11,296 nt of DNA from JAAYEB01 sp035306725 (GTDB lineage Bacteria; Fibrobacterota; Chitinivibrionia; Chitinivibrionales; Chitinispirillaceae), in contig DATGNN010000380.1 in NCBI GenBank assembly GCA_035306725.1, positions 1-11,296 on the forward strand, written 5' to 3'. Below, in pieces: positions 1 to 6,247 of the stretch; the first letter of the stretch is position 1; the number at the start of each line of letters is the position of its first letter. Position numbers and translations under genes: made by a program. The notes under the pieces are model-generated. The model was not told the DNA's origin. It was given only the letters and a program-made list of their open reading frames with translations, and ran no database searches.

Positions 1-560
1 ATCGAAAGCTATAAAAAGTGATTGAGGGATTGAAGATACAGAAAACGATCCCGACGCCGAGTTCCGAGTTCCAACCCCGATAGGAATTGTAATGTGACAG
101 TAAAAAGGGTAAACAGTGTTTTTGTTCAGATATCGGAATTCAGGGTCGGTATCGGTATCGAATCATGAAAAGAGAGTGATTACAAATAGATAACACATAT
201 TTTCTTATAATCGAACGCCATAAAAGGGATTGAGGGATTGAAGATACAGAAAACGATCCCGACGCCGAGTTCCGAGTTCCAACCCCGATAGGAGATTGTA
301 ATTAGACAGAAAAAGGGGTAAGGAGTGTTTTTGTTCAGATATCGGAATTCAGGGTCGGTATCGGTATCGGTATCGAATCATGGAAAAGAGAGTGATTTCA
401 GATAGATAACACATGTTTTCTTATAATCGAAAGCTATAAAAAGTGATTGAGGGATTGAAGATACAGAAAACGATACCAACCCCGACACCGATAGGAGATT
501 GGAAGGTGACAGTAAAAAGGGTAAACAGTGTTTTTGTTCAGATATCGGAATTCCGGGTCC
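1..560. repeat. Tandem array of three ~210-bp non-coding units
   Basis: Units begin near 1, 210 and 426, each opening with ATCGAA; the spacings are 209 and 216 bp. The third is cut short near 560. Shared blocks include GATTGAGGGATTGAAGATAC, a left arm rich in CCGA and GTTCC (46-84, 254-291, 471-494), the block GTGTTTTTGTTCAGATATCG, and a right arm of GGTATC hexamers (131-160, 340-376, 543-560). The right arm is roughly the reverse complement of the left arm, so each unit could fold into a long imperfect hairpin. Copy 2 has one more GGTATC hexamer than copy 1, which explains most of the length difference. Small ORFs crossing the array are not conserved from copy to copy, so it is read as non-coding. 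The array probably continues beyond the left edge. Function unknown. Confidence 0.9.
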
Positions 561-571
561 CAATCCACAAT

Positions 572-620
572 CTATCATTCACAATTCACAATTCACCATT
601 CATCATTCATCATTCATCAA
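572..620. repeat. Degenerate ATTCAC/ATTCATC simple repeat
   Basis: Directly after the third unit is a low-complexity tract of ATTCACA followed by ATTCATC heptamers, about six repeats in all. It looks like replication-slippage DNA and marks the right edge of the repeat region before the first gene. No coding or regulatory role is visible. Confidence 0.8.
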
Positions 621-651
621 AAAGTCACTCCGGTTTCTGGCAAACTATTAC

Positions 652-671
652 AGTATTAAATTCGTAATACT
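652..671 (+). promoter_or_regulatory. Perfect 7-bp hairpin or operator-like palindrome upstream of the first gene
   Basis: AGTATTA (652-658) and TAATACT (665-671) are perfect inverted repeats around a 6-nt centre, 40 bp before the ATG at 712. There is no T-run after it, so it is not a terminator. It could be an operator half-site pair or a 5' UTR hairpin. The assignment rests only on symmetry and position. Confidence 0.3.
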
Positions 672-711
672 AACAGGATGTTTGGAGACTTACTGAAAAG
701 GATTTTGTATT

Positions 712-897
712 ATGAGCAAAATCACTGATGAGATAAAAAAATTCATAGGACGTATTTCGGATTATAATAAAGAGATTAAATATTTTCTTGAAGAAGAAGA
801 GAATGCCGGAATTCCAAAAAAGAGTCTGGAAATACAAAAAAGGTTTAAAAAGCCAAGACGCGCAAAAAGTATGACAGATGTCAGAAAAAAAGAGTGA
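712..897 (+). CDS. Hypothetical small charged protein, 61 aa
   Basis: The ATG at 712 has a good Shine-Dalgarno site, AAAGGA at 697-702, with a 9-nt spacer; this is the main reason for calling it a gene. The product is hydrophilic and rich in Lys, Glu and Arg, with an acidic EEEE patch near residue 28 and a basic C-terminal third. No signal peptide, membrane segment or recognisable domain is visible. It runs in the same direction as the phosphoesterase gene: its stop is 7 nt before the ATG at 905, and it would overlap by 20 nt if the alternative ATG at 878 is used. The two are therefore probably cotranscribed and perhaps translationally coupled. I do not recognise the family. Confidence 0.6.
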   Translation: MSKITDEIKKFIGRISDYNKEIKYFLEEEENAGIPKKSLEIQKRFKKPRRAKSMTDVRKKE

Positions 898-904
898 AAA
901 TAAA

Positions 905-1381
905 ATGTTTCAAATTGGTGTAATTTCTGATACTCACGGTTTATTAAGGCCCGAAGTATTAATTGAACTGAAAAAAGTAGATTATATTATTCACGCCGGA
1001 GATATTGGTAGCAGGGAGATTCTTCAAATGCTTCATGAAATTGCACCGGTTCTGGCGGTAAGGGGTAATACAGATAACCCCTGTTTATATCCGGAATTGG
1101 AGAGCTTTGACATTCTGGAAATTTCTGATTTTAAAATATACGTTCTTCATAATCTGGATTTTCTGGACCTGGATCCATGTTGTTGCGATTTTCAGGCAGT
1201 TGTGTACGGCCATTCCCATAGCCCACACAGCTTTTATAAAAATGGTGTATTGTATCTGAATCCTGGAAGTGCCGGCCCCGGAAGATTTAACTTACCAGTA
1301 TGTTTTGCGGTATTAAAAATCGATAATGGGAAAACTTCTGTAAGGCATATTGAAATCAGTAATCAGAAAACAAGATCATGA
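905..1381 (+). CDS. YfcE/MJ0936-type metallophosphoesterase
   Basis: A cytosolic calcineurin-like phosphoesterase of the small YfcE/MJ0936 group, which hydrolyse phosphodiesters using two metal ions. Metal-ligand motifs are all present and in order: DTHG (D9, H11), GDIG (D33), GNTDN (N55), an LH at residue 82 and GHSHSPH (H103, H105), followed by LNPGS. The length of 158 aa is usual for the family. I chose ATG 905 because homologues start just before the first motif and because AAAGAG lies 10 nt upstream; ATG 878 would add nine residues (MSEKKSENK) with a poorer ribosome site. Its 3' end overlaps the convergent small membrane-protein gene by 19 nt. The physiological substrate cannot be told from sequence. 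Confidence 0.9.
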   Translation: MFQIGVISDTHGLLRPEVLIELKKVDYIIHAGDIGSREILQMLHEIAPVLAVRGNTDNPCLYPELESFDILEISDFKIYVLHNLDFLDLDPCCCDFQAVVYGHSHSPHSFYKNGVLYLNPGSAGPGRFNLPVCFAVLKIDNGKTSVRHIEISNQKTRS

Positions 1382-1578
1382 AAGAAACTCAGTACTTCAC
1401 TGGTCCATGGAATAATAATATTTTCGACACCTGTTAAAATCAGCACAAGTTCCAGAATAAAAATTAAACCAGATATAAGCAGGAGATTGGTAATTGCAAA
1501 TATGAATCCTTGCCGGACACAACTGTCACGCCTGCTGATCACAAGCCTTTGTCCCATTGATAATAAAAACTTGCCCAC
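1363..1578 (-). CDS. Hypothetical small membrane protein, GTG start, 71 aa
   Basis: No known family recognised. The protein has a basic N-terminus (RRDSCVR, residues 16-22) followed by a strongly hydrophobic stretch at about 26-50, so a single-pass membrane protein with the N-terminus in the cytosol is predicted. The start is GTG at 1578-1576, two bases after the stop of the LysM gene. A strong AAGGG ribosome site lies inside the last codons of that gene, which argues for translational coupling and for a real gene. The last 19 nt overlap, tail to tail, with the phosphoesterase gene on the other strand. It might work with the LysM protein in the envelope, which is inferred from coupling only. 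Confidence 0.65.
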   Translation of the reverse strand: MGKFLLSMGQRLVISRRDSCVRQGFIFAITNLLLISGLIFILELVLILTGVENIIIPWTSEVLSFFHDLVF

Positions 1579-1580
1579 AT

Positions 1581-2693
1581 TTACCCTTCATTAAAAATTG
1601 ATCTGCGAATAAGTACGGCATCAGAACCAGGTTTAACGTTCTGGTCTGAGATTGTCAGGATAATCACAGATGATGAGTTAGGGGTCAGGTAAGCGATACA
1701 GCCAATAAGGGAAAAACTTTCTTTCGTTCTCTTGTCTACAGTTTCGTAGACTGCATAAATATCTCCCAGTTTCACACCATCATCAGATCCCCTATCAAGA
1801 ATAAGGGTCTGAAAAGGATAACTGCAGACTGATTCTTCTACTCTGAGAGAAATTTCCCCCTTTATTGCTATATCCGGTTCAATCAGGGAATCGATACTTT
1901 TTGCAGGAAAATTTTGTTTAGGAGCGATTCTCTCTTTTCCGGATATTACGTCCCACATTTCAAACAGCTCCGCTTCAACCTTGTTATAAAATACTGTAGT
2001 AACCCGCGCTCTTCCAGTTCTTTTTACTAAATTAGCCGTTTTTTTATTAAACCCAACAAAGCGTATAGATTTAAAAATATCTACAGTGTCGCCAACCTGG
2101 TATTTGGCATCTCGTAACAATTTGGCAGAGAACTTGTCGTAAAGATAATATGATTCTTTGTCTGATACCTTCTCGATAACACCGTTACCCGGATAGATAT
2201 TCCCGGAAACATCCTTTTCTGTCCAGAGAAATGGAATCCGGGAGAAAAATTTGCTGCTTAACAGATTGTTTCTCCGCAAAGAAGAATAAATTATCGTGTC
2301 TTCCATTATATCATCAGTGTGAATTGTATCAATAATTTCAGAAACTGTATCAAGAGACCCTTTGGTATAAGAAACCAGAGATTGTGATGCTGTCTTTGAG
2401 GATTCATCAGATGTAATACCAGAACTGTTTCTGCCCGGAATAGAAAGAGGATCACCGGGATATATCAGATCAGGATTATGAATATAAGCATTGATGTTCC
2501 AGATTTCGGGCCATTGAAAGGGATCTCCCAGAAATTTAAAAGCCAGATCCCAGAGGGTATCATCTTTTTTTATAATGTATTTTTGGTTCGTTTGCTGAAT
2601 AATTGAACTGTTTTCAGTATTTTGGGCATAAATACTTTCTGAAAAAAGAGCAACAGCTATAAACAGAATTTCCGGATATTTTAATTTATTCAT
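1581..2693 (-). CDS. Exported LysM-domain protein
   Basis: A 370-aa protein with a Sec signal peptide (residues 1-23, probable cleavage after IYA before QNTE) and one LysM domain at about 39-87, with the typical YIIKKDDTLWDLA opening and the NPDLIYPGDPLSIP ending. LysM binds the glycan of peptidoglycan, so it should act in the periplasm or at the cell wall. A Ser/Thr-rich linker and a long C-terminal part follow. Near 295-365, the run RGSDDGVKLGDIYAVYE and the later KPGSDAVLI look like the small beta-rich GxxDGVxxGD modules found in other LysM and flagellar-associated envelope proteins; this resemblance is from memory and weak. No enzymatic domain is visible. The ribosome site before ATG 2693 is poor. 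It is divergent from argJ and cotranscribed with the 71-aa membrane protein gene. Confidence 0.85.
   Translation of the reverse strand: MNKLKYPEILFIAVALFSESIYAQNTENSSIIQQTNQKYIIKKDDTLWDLAFKFLGDPFQWPEIWNINAYIHNPDLIYPGDPLSIPGRNSSGITSDESSKTASQSLVSYTKGSLDTVSEIIDTIHTDDIMEDTIIYSSLRRNNLLSSKFFSRIPFLWTEKDVSGNIYPGNGVIEKVSDKESYYLYDKFSAKLLRDAKYQVGDTVDIFKSIRFVGFNKKTANLVKRTGRARVTTVFYNKVEAELFEMWDVISGKERIAPKQNFPAKSIDSLIEPDIAIKGEISLRVEESVCSYPFQTLILDRGSDDGVKLGDIYAVYETVDKRTKESFSLIGCIAYLTPNSSSVIILTISDQNVKPGSDAVLIRRSIFNEG
1584..1588 (-). promoter_or_regulatory. Ribosome binding site deciding the GTG start
   Basis: On the - strand the sequence reads AAGGG, then TAAAT, then GTG, a 5-nt spacer. The site is formed by the last sense codon and stop region of the upstream LysM gene, so ribosomes finishing that gene can restart at once on the small membrane-protein gene. 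Confidence 0.6.
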
Positions 2694-2737
2694 AAGATAA
2701 GATTATATTTTGATTTCATTTTATTGTCAAGATTAAC

Positions 2738-2807
2738 AAACCAGTGGACACTACAAACAGGGAGAGCCTGGTTTATGTTGACAACAATAATCAGCATAAC
2801 GTATTTA
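2738..2807 (+). promoter_or_regulatory. Possible argJ promoter and inverted repeat
   Basis: A perfect TTGACA -35 box lies at 2778-2783. The best -10 candidate, TATTTA at 2802-2807 with an 18-bp spacer, is poor. Just upstream, AAACCAG (2738-2744) and CTGGTTT (2768-2774) form a 7-bp inverted repeat with a 23-nt centre, possibly an operator. It does not match the classical ARG-box consensus. The call rests on the -35 box and the position 50 bp before argJ. Confidence 0.35.
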
Positions 2808-2832
2808 CAGCAAATGTTTTGAAAGGGAATTT

Positions 2833-4059
2833 ATGTTAATTGGAACAAATGATTCAGCTATAATTAAACGAATAAGCGGCGGGATAACAGCTGCACCCCA
2901 TTTTTTTGCCTGCGGTATTGAAGCTGGAATAAAAGATACGGGTAAAAAAGATCTTGCTTTACTTTTTTGCGAAAAGGAGTGTTCTGCGGCTGGTGCATTT
3001 ACAACCAATGCCATCCGTGCATCATGTGTTGATTGGTGTGATAATCTGCTTCCCGCCAGTTTAATAAAAGCTGTTGTATGCAACAGCGGATGTGCAAACG
3101 CATGCACAGGAGAAAAAGGTAAAAAAGATACAGAAACTTTGGCTCAAATTGTTTCTGATAACCTTGATATCTCCAAAAAATCTGTACTGGTAGCGTCAAC
3201 AGGTGTAATCGGCAAATTTCTTCCCCTCGAAAAAATAAAATCAAAAATGCCGCAATTAGCAAAATCTCTTTCGCATGATGGTGAAAAACTGTTTGCTTCC
3301 GCAATTTTGACTACAGATACCACAATCAAGGAATCTGCATTTTCTGTAAACTGTAACGAAAAAAGATTCATTATTGGCGGATGTGCAAAAGGGTCCGGCA
3401 TGATTAATCCCAATATGGCTACAATGCTTGCTTTTATTACAACTGATGTTTCAATACCATCCGAAACCCTGTCTGAAATCCTGAAAAAAACAGTAAACAA
3501 AACATTTAATAATCTTACTGTTGATGGAGATACGTCAACCAATGATATGGTGCTTGTCCTTGCAAATGGAATGTCAGATGTTCAAATAGATAACATTAAA
3601 TCCAGGGAACTGTTTGAACTGGCTTTGTATGAAGTATGTAATGATCTGTGTAAACAGATTGCTGCTGACGGTGAAGGAGCAACAAAAAGGGTTGAGATAA
3701 CAGTTACGGGAGCTGAAAGTGAAAATGATGCCAGGGCTGCAGCAAAAGCAGTTGCCAATTCAAATCTTTTAAAATGTGCACTGTTTGGCAATGATCCGAA
3801 CTGGGGAAGAATCGCCTGCGCAATAGGTTACTCAGGCGCCGTTTTTTCAAAAAACAATATGACCATCTCGCTGTGTAAAATTCCGGTTTTCAGGAATCTT
3901 CAACCATTACCTTTTGATTACAATGAAACCGGCAAAAGACTTAAAGAAAAAGTGGTTTTTATTGATATTGATTTAGGTACAGGTGAAAGTAAAGCAGTTG
4001 CTCATACTTGTGATTTCAGTTACGATTATGTAAAAATCAATGCCGAATATCATACCTGA
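2833..4059 (+). CDS. argJ: ArgJ: ornithine acetyltransferase (glutamate N-acetyltransferase)
   Basis: ArgJ moves the acetyl group from N-acetylornithine to glutamate, giving ornithine and N-acetylglutamate; some members also make N-acetylglutamate from acetyl-CoA, and sequence alone does not settle which type this is. The 408-aa length is normal. Diagnostic features are the oxyanion motif STGVIG (residues 122-127), KGSGMINPNMATML with the autoproteolytic Ala196-Thr197 bond that frees the Thr197 nucleophile, DGDTSTND (231-238), GNDPNWGRI and the usual C-terminal ending NAEYHT. The frequent NSGNANA motif reads NSGCANA here. The ATG at 2833 has AAAGGGA five or so bases upstream. No other arginine gene is nearby, so it is an isolated gene. 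Its product, ornithine, is the substrate of the decarboxylase encoded at 8632-9732. Confidence 0.97.
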   Translation: MLIGTNDSAIIKRISGGITAAPHFFACGIEAGIKDTGKKDLALLFCEKECSAAGAFTTNAIRASCVDWCDNLLPASLIKAVVCNSGCANACTGEKGKKDTETLAQIVSDNLDISKKSVLVASTGVIGKFLPLEKIKSKMPQLAKSLSHDGEKLFASAILTTDTTIKESAFSVNCNEKRFIIGGCAKGSGMINPNMATMLAFITTDVSIPSETLSEILKKTVNKTFNNLTVDGDTSTNDMVLVLANGMSDVQIDNIKSRELFELALYEVCNDLCKQIAADGEGATKRVEITVTGAESENDARAAAKAVANSNLLKCALFGNDPNWGRIACAIGYSGAVFSKNNMTISLCKIPVFRNLQPLPFDYNETGKRLKEKVVFIDIDLGTGESKAVAHTCDFSYDYVKINAEYHT

Positions 4060-4090
4060 AATTGACATGACGTTTACAGAATCTTGACTG

Positions 4091-4122
4091 TGCCTGATTG
4101 TCATTTATTATCAGGCATTTTT
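4091..4122 (+). terminator. Rho-independent terminator of argJ
   Basis: TGCCTGAT (4091-4098) pairs perfectly with ATCAGGCA (4110-4117) over an 11-nt loop and is followed by TTTTT at 4118-4122 on the + strand, 30 bp after the argJ stop. On the - strand no T-run follows, so it should not end larB transcription efficiently. The right arm contains the larB stop codon and penultimate codon, so one sequence serves both genes. Confidence 0.75.
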
Positions 4123-4872
4123 AATTTCATTAATGGATACTGCAGCACAGGCTGCACCAAATCCGTTGTCTATGTTTACAACAGTTAAGCCGGATGCACA
4201 GGAGTTAAGCATTGCAAAAAGGGAAACCAGACCATTAAGATGAGACCCGTATCCCACACTTGTTGGAACTCCTATCACGGGGCACGATACATATCCTGCA
4301 ATAACTGATGGAAGTGCTCCTTCCATACCTGCAATGGCGATAATTACAGATGCCTTGTTGAGTACCTCACGGTGTGCAAAAATACGATGAATTCCTGATA
4401 CACCAATATCAGACAGCAGAACCGTTTTGTGGCCAAGAATTTCTATTGTTCGTTTACACTCTGATGCTACTGCCGAATCGGCAGTACCTGCAGTACAGAT
4501 AACAATTTCTCCCCTTGTCTTTCGAGGTTTCCAGGCACTGGACTTGAGCCAGAAACAACGGGCTGCGAGGTCGGTTTTGATGTCGGGGTAATCTTTTTTG
4601 ACTTCATCTATAACTGTTTTTTCTGCTCGTGTTCCGAAAACTGTTTCGTTATGTTCAATCTGGTTTTTTACGATAGCAACTACCTGCTCCGGTGTTTTGT
4701 TTTGACAAAAGATTACTTCCGGATAACCTTTTCTTAAAGCTCTGTGATGATCAATTTTTGCAAAACCAAGATCCTTGTAAGGAAGATCTTTTAGTTCAGA
4801 AAATGCATCATTTACTGAGATATTATTTTTATGCAGATCAGAAAGTAATTTTTTTAAATATTGATTATCCAT
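4111..4872 (-). CDS. larB: LarB: nickel-pincer cofactor biosynthesis carboxylase
   Basis: LarB carboxylates the pyridine ring of nicotinic acid adenine dinucleotide and cleaves it to the biscarboxylated mononucleotide that LarE and LarC turn into the nickel-pincer nucleotide of lactate racemase-type enzymes. The N-terminal ~115 residues are the LarB-specific part (GYPEVIFCQNKTPEQVV at 49-65). The C-terminal part is a PurE-like domain with TAGTAD (127-132), DIGVSGIHR (155-163), AGMEGALPSV (181-190), PTSVGYG (203-209), MLNSC (221-225) and NIDNGFGA (233-240). The 253-aa length is full. The ATG at 4872 shares its A with the cysK stop (TGATG), so translation is coupled; a TTG one codon earlier is less likely. 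No larA, larC or larE is in the window, so the enzyme it serves is unknown. Confidence 0.95.
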   Translation of the reverse strand: MDNQYLKKLLSDLHKNNISVNDAFSELKDLPYKDLGFAKIDHHRALRKGYPEVIFCQNKTPEQVVAIVKNQIEHNETVFGTRAEKTVIDEVKKDYPDIKTDLAARCFWLKSSAWKPRKTRGEIVICTAGTADSAVASECKRTIEILGHKTVLLSDIGVSGIHRIFAHREVLNKASVIIAIAGMEGALPSVIAGYVSCPVIGVPTSVGYGSHLNGLVSLFAMLNSCASGLTVVNIDNGFGAACAAVSINEIKNA

Positions 4873-5759
4873 CAAAGGAGTCCTGTACTGAAATATCTCT
4901 CAGCCCGGTCGGGAAGGATCGTAGCTACAAGAAGATTCGGGAATTTTTTTGCAATTTGTCTGGCGGCCCAGATATTTGCGCCTGAAGAAGTACCTGCAAG
5001 TATTGAATTACTTTTCGCCAGTTCTCTGGTTGTATTTATAGCGTTGTCATCAGTAACTTCAATCACTTCATCAATGATGGAAACGTCCAGAATATCAGGT
5101 ATGAAACCGTCACCAATCCCCTGAATTTGATGAAGTCCGGGTTCATGGCCGAGTAAAACACTCTTTTTTGCAGGTTCTACAGCTATGATTTTAATTGAAG
5201 GGTTATGTTCTTTAAGAAATTTACCAACCCCCTGAATAGTTCCGCCGCTTCCAATGCCATTTATAAAAGCACCAATTTTTCCCCCACTCTGGCGCCACAG
5301 TTCAGGACCTGTAAACTCATAATGAGCCAGCGGATTATTGGGGTTTTTGAATTGATGAAGTATAAATCCGTTTTGGTCTTTTGCAATCTTTTCAGCACGT
5401 TTTACTGCTCCTGCAACTCCCTCATTATCTGGTGTAAGAACAAGGTTACCGCCAAAAGCCCTGATTATGTCTTTTCTTTCACGGCTCATCCCTTCAGGCA
5501 TAACAATGTCAACTTCAAATCCCTTTGCAACACCTACCATAGTAACACCAATTCCGGTGTTCCCCGAAGTTGGTTCTACGATTTTCATGCCCGGGACAAG
5601 TTTTTTATCCCGTTGCGCGGCCTCAATCATCGACAACGCTACCCGGTCTTTTATGCTTCCACCAGGATTGAGAAACTCTGCTTTTGCAACAATATTTTCT
5701 TCCCTGAGTGCTATTAAAGGGGTATTTCCGATAAGATCAAGAATGTCATTGGCTTTCAT
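4872..5759 (-). CDS. cysK: Cysteine synthase (O-acetylserine sulfhydrylase)
   Basis: A cytosolic PLP enzyme that makes cysteine from O-acetylserine and sulfide. The PLP lysine is K37 in NPGGSIKDR; PTSGNTG (63-69) holds the substrate carboxylate; GIGSGGT (168-174) is the phosphate-binding loop; SVLLGHEPGLHQIQGIG (200-216) is characteristic of CysK/CysM; and the end reads ERYFSTGLL. At 295 aa it is slightly shorter than the usual 305-320, at the N-terminus and at the C-terminus after the conserved YxST motif. Whether it is CysK or a CysM-like form using thiosulfate is not certain, but the PGLH-IQGIG wording favours CysK. It precedes larB with a one-base overlap. The ribosome site is weak (GAAAGA about 12 nt upstream), and a 430-bp untranslated region lies before it. 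Confidence 0.93.
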   Translation of the reverse strand: MKANDILDLIGNTPLIALREENIVAKAEFLNPGGSIKDRVALSMIEAAQRDKKLVPGMKIVEPTSGNTGIGVTMVGVAKGFEVDIVMPEGMSRERKDIIRAFGGNLVLTPDNEGVAGAVKRAEKIAKDQNGFILHQFKNPNNPLAHYEFTGPELWRQSGGKIGAFINGIGSGGTIQGVGKFLKEHNPSIKIIAVEPAKKSVLLGHEPGLHQIQGIGDGFIPDILDVSIIDEVIEVTDDNAINTTRELAKSNSILAGTSSGANIWAARQIAKKFPNLLVATILPDRAERYFSTGLL

Positions 5760-6190
5760 GATATGTTAATCTTTCAATTATTATTATTTCCTTCATTTCG
5801 ATAAAAAGTAAAAATACGATAACTTTAACTAAAATAAAACAGTTTTTGCATTAACAGATTTTTGTTTGATACCTATCTGGCAATTAAAACTATTAGATTA
5901 TCATGTTTGCCAGGCACACACGCCCCCGCAGTAGCTGTTAAAAATTCGAAATAAGAAAAACCAAAAGTCGAAATACAAAACAGAAACAAAATAAGATAAC
6001 TTGTGATGTTGGTGGCGTATGGGAACCTGTGTATAGTCCCGATTTACGGAAAAATCGGTAATCAAGCAGAAATAATCAGAATAAAATTTCAAACAATCGG
6101 ATAAAATCGGAAACAATAAGATAGAAATTACAAACGCTTCCAAATTATCTTTATCGAATTTAATTACTGAATAATGTGCTCGAGGGTGTA
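5760..6190. other. 430-bp intergenic region upstream of cysK
   Basis: AT-rich DNA with no supportable gene. An 80-codon frame at 5901-6143 on the - strand has no ribosome site and no protein-like character. A perfect 7-bp hairpin, CCGATTT (6039-6045) and AAATCGG (6052-6058) with a 6-nt loop, lacks a T-run; several more AATCGG words lie nearby at 6050-6115. The cysK promoter should be here, but I see no convincing -35/-10 pair and no riboswitch I recognise. Confidence 0.5.
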
Positions 6191-6227
6191 TAAATAAAAA
6201 AAGCCGAACAAAAAATGTCCGGCTTTT
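6191..6227 (-). terminator. Rho-independent terminator of the basic membrane-protein gene
   Basis: Read on the - strand, AAAAGCCGGACA pairs with TGTTCGGCTTTT over a 5-nt loop, a 12-bp stem with one G-U pair, followed by TTTTTATTTA. On the + strand the same position is an A-C mismatch, so the structure favours - strand RNA. It starts about 20 bp after the stop codon at 6248. Confidence 0.88.
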
Positions 6228-6247
6228 CTAGAATTCAAATCAAAAAG

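Noticed and set aside
1..560. CRISPR array
   Set aside because: The units are about 210 bp and nearly identical throughout, without the short repeat and unique spacer alternation of CRISPR, and no cas genes are present.
443..696. Two overlapping + strand frames of 65-74 codons in the repeat region
   Set aside because: They run through the third repeat unit and the ATTCATC tract, have no ribosome site, and are not shared by the other repeat copies.
2805..3791. Several - strand frames of 69-132 codons inside argJ
   Set aside because: They are shadows of a very well-conserved argJ reading frame on the other strand and have no recognisable domains.
5205..5717. 170-codon + strand frame within cysK
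   Set aside because: It lies opposite the unmistakable cysK coding sequence and has no family resemblance; its length is a chance result of codon use.
5746..5796. 16-codon frame (MKEIIIIERLTYHESQ) overlapping the cysK start, as a leader peptide
   Set aside because: The ribosome site is poor and no codon bias for cysteine or related residues is seen, so an attenuation role is not supported.
5901..6143. 80-codon - strand frame upstream of cysK
   Set aside because: No ribosome site, uneven composition and no recognisable protein features; more likely non-coding leader DNA.
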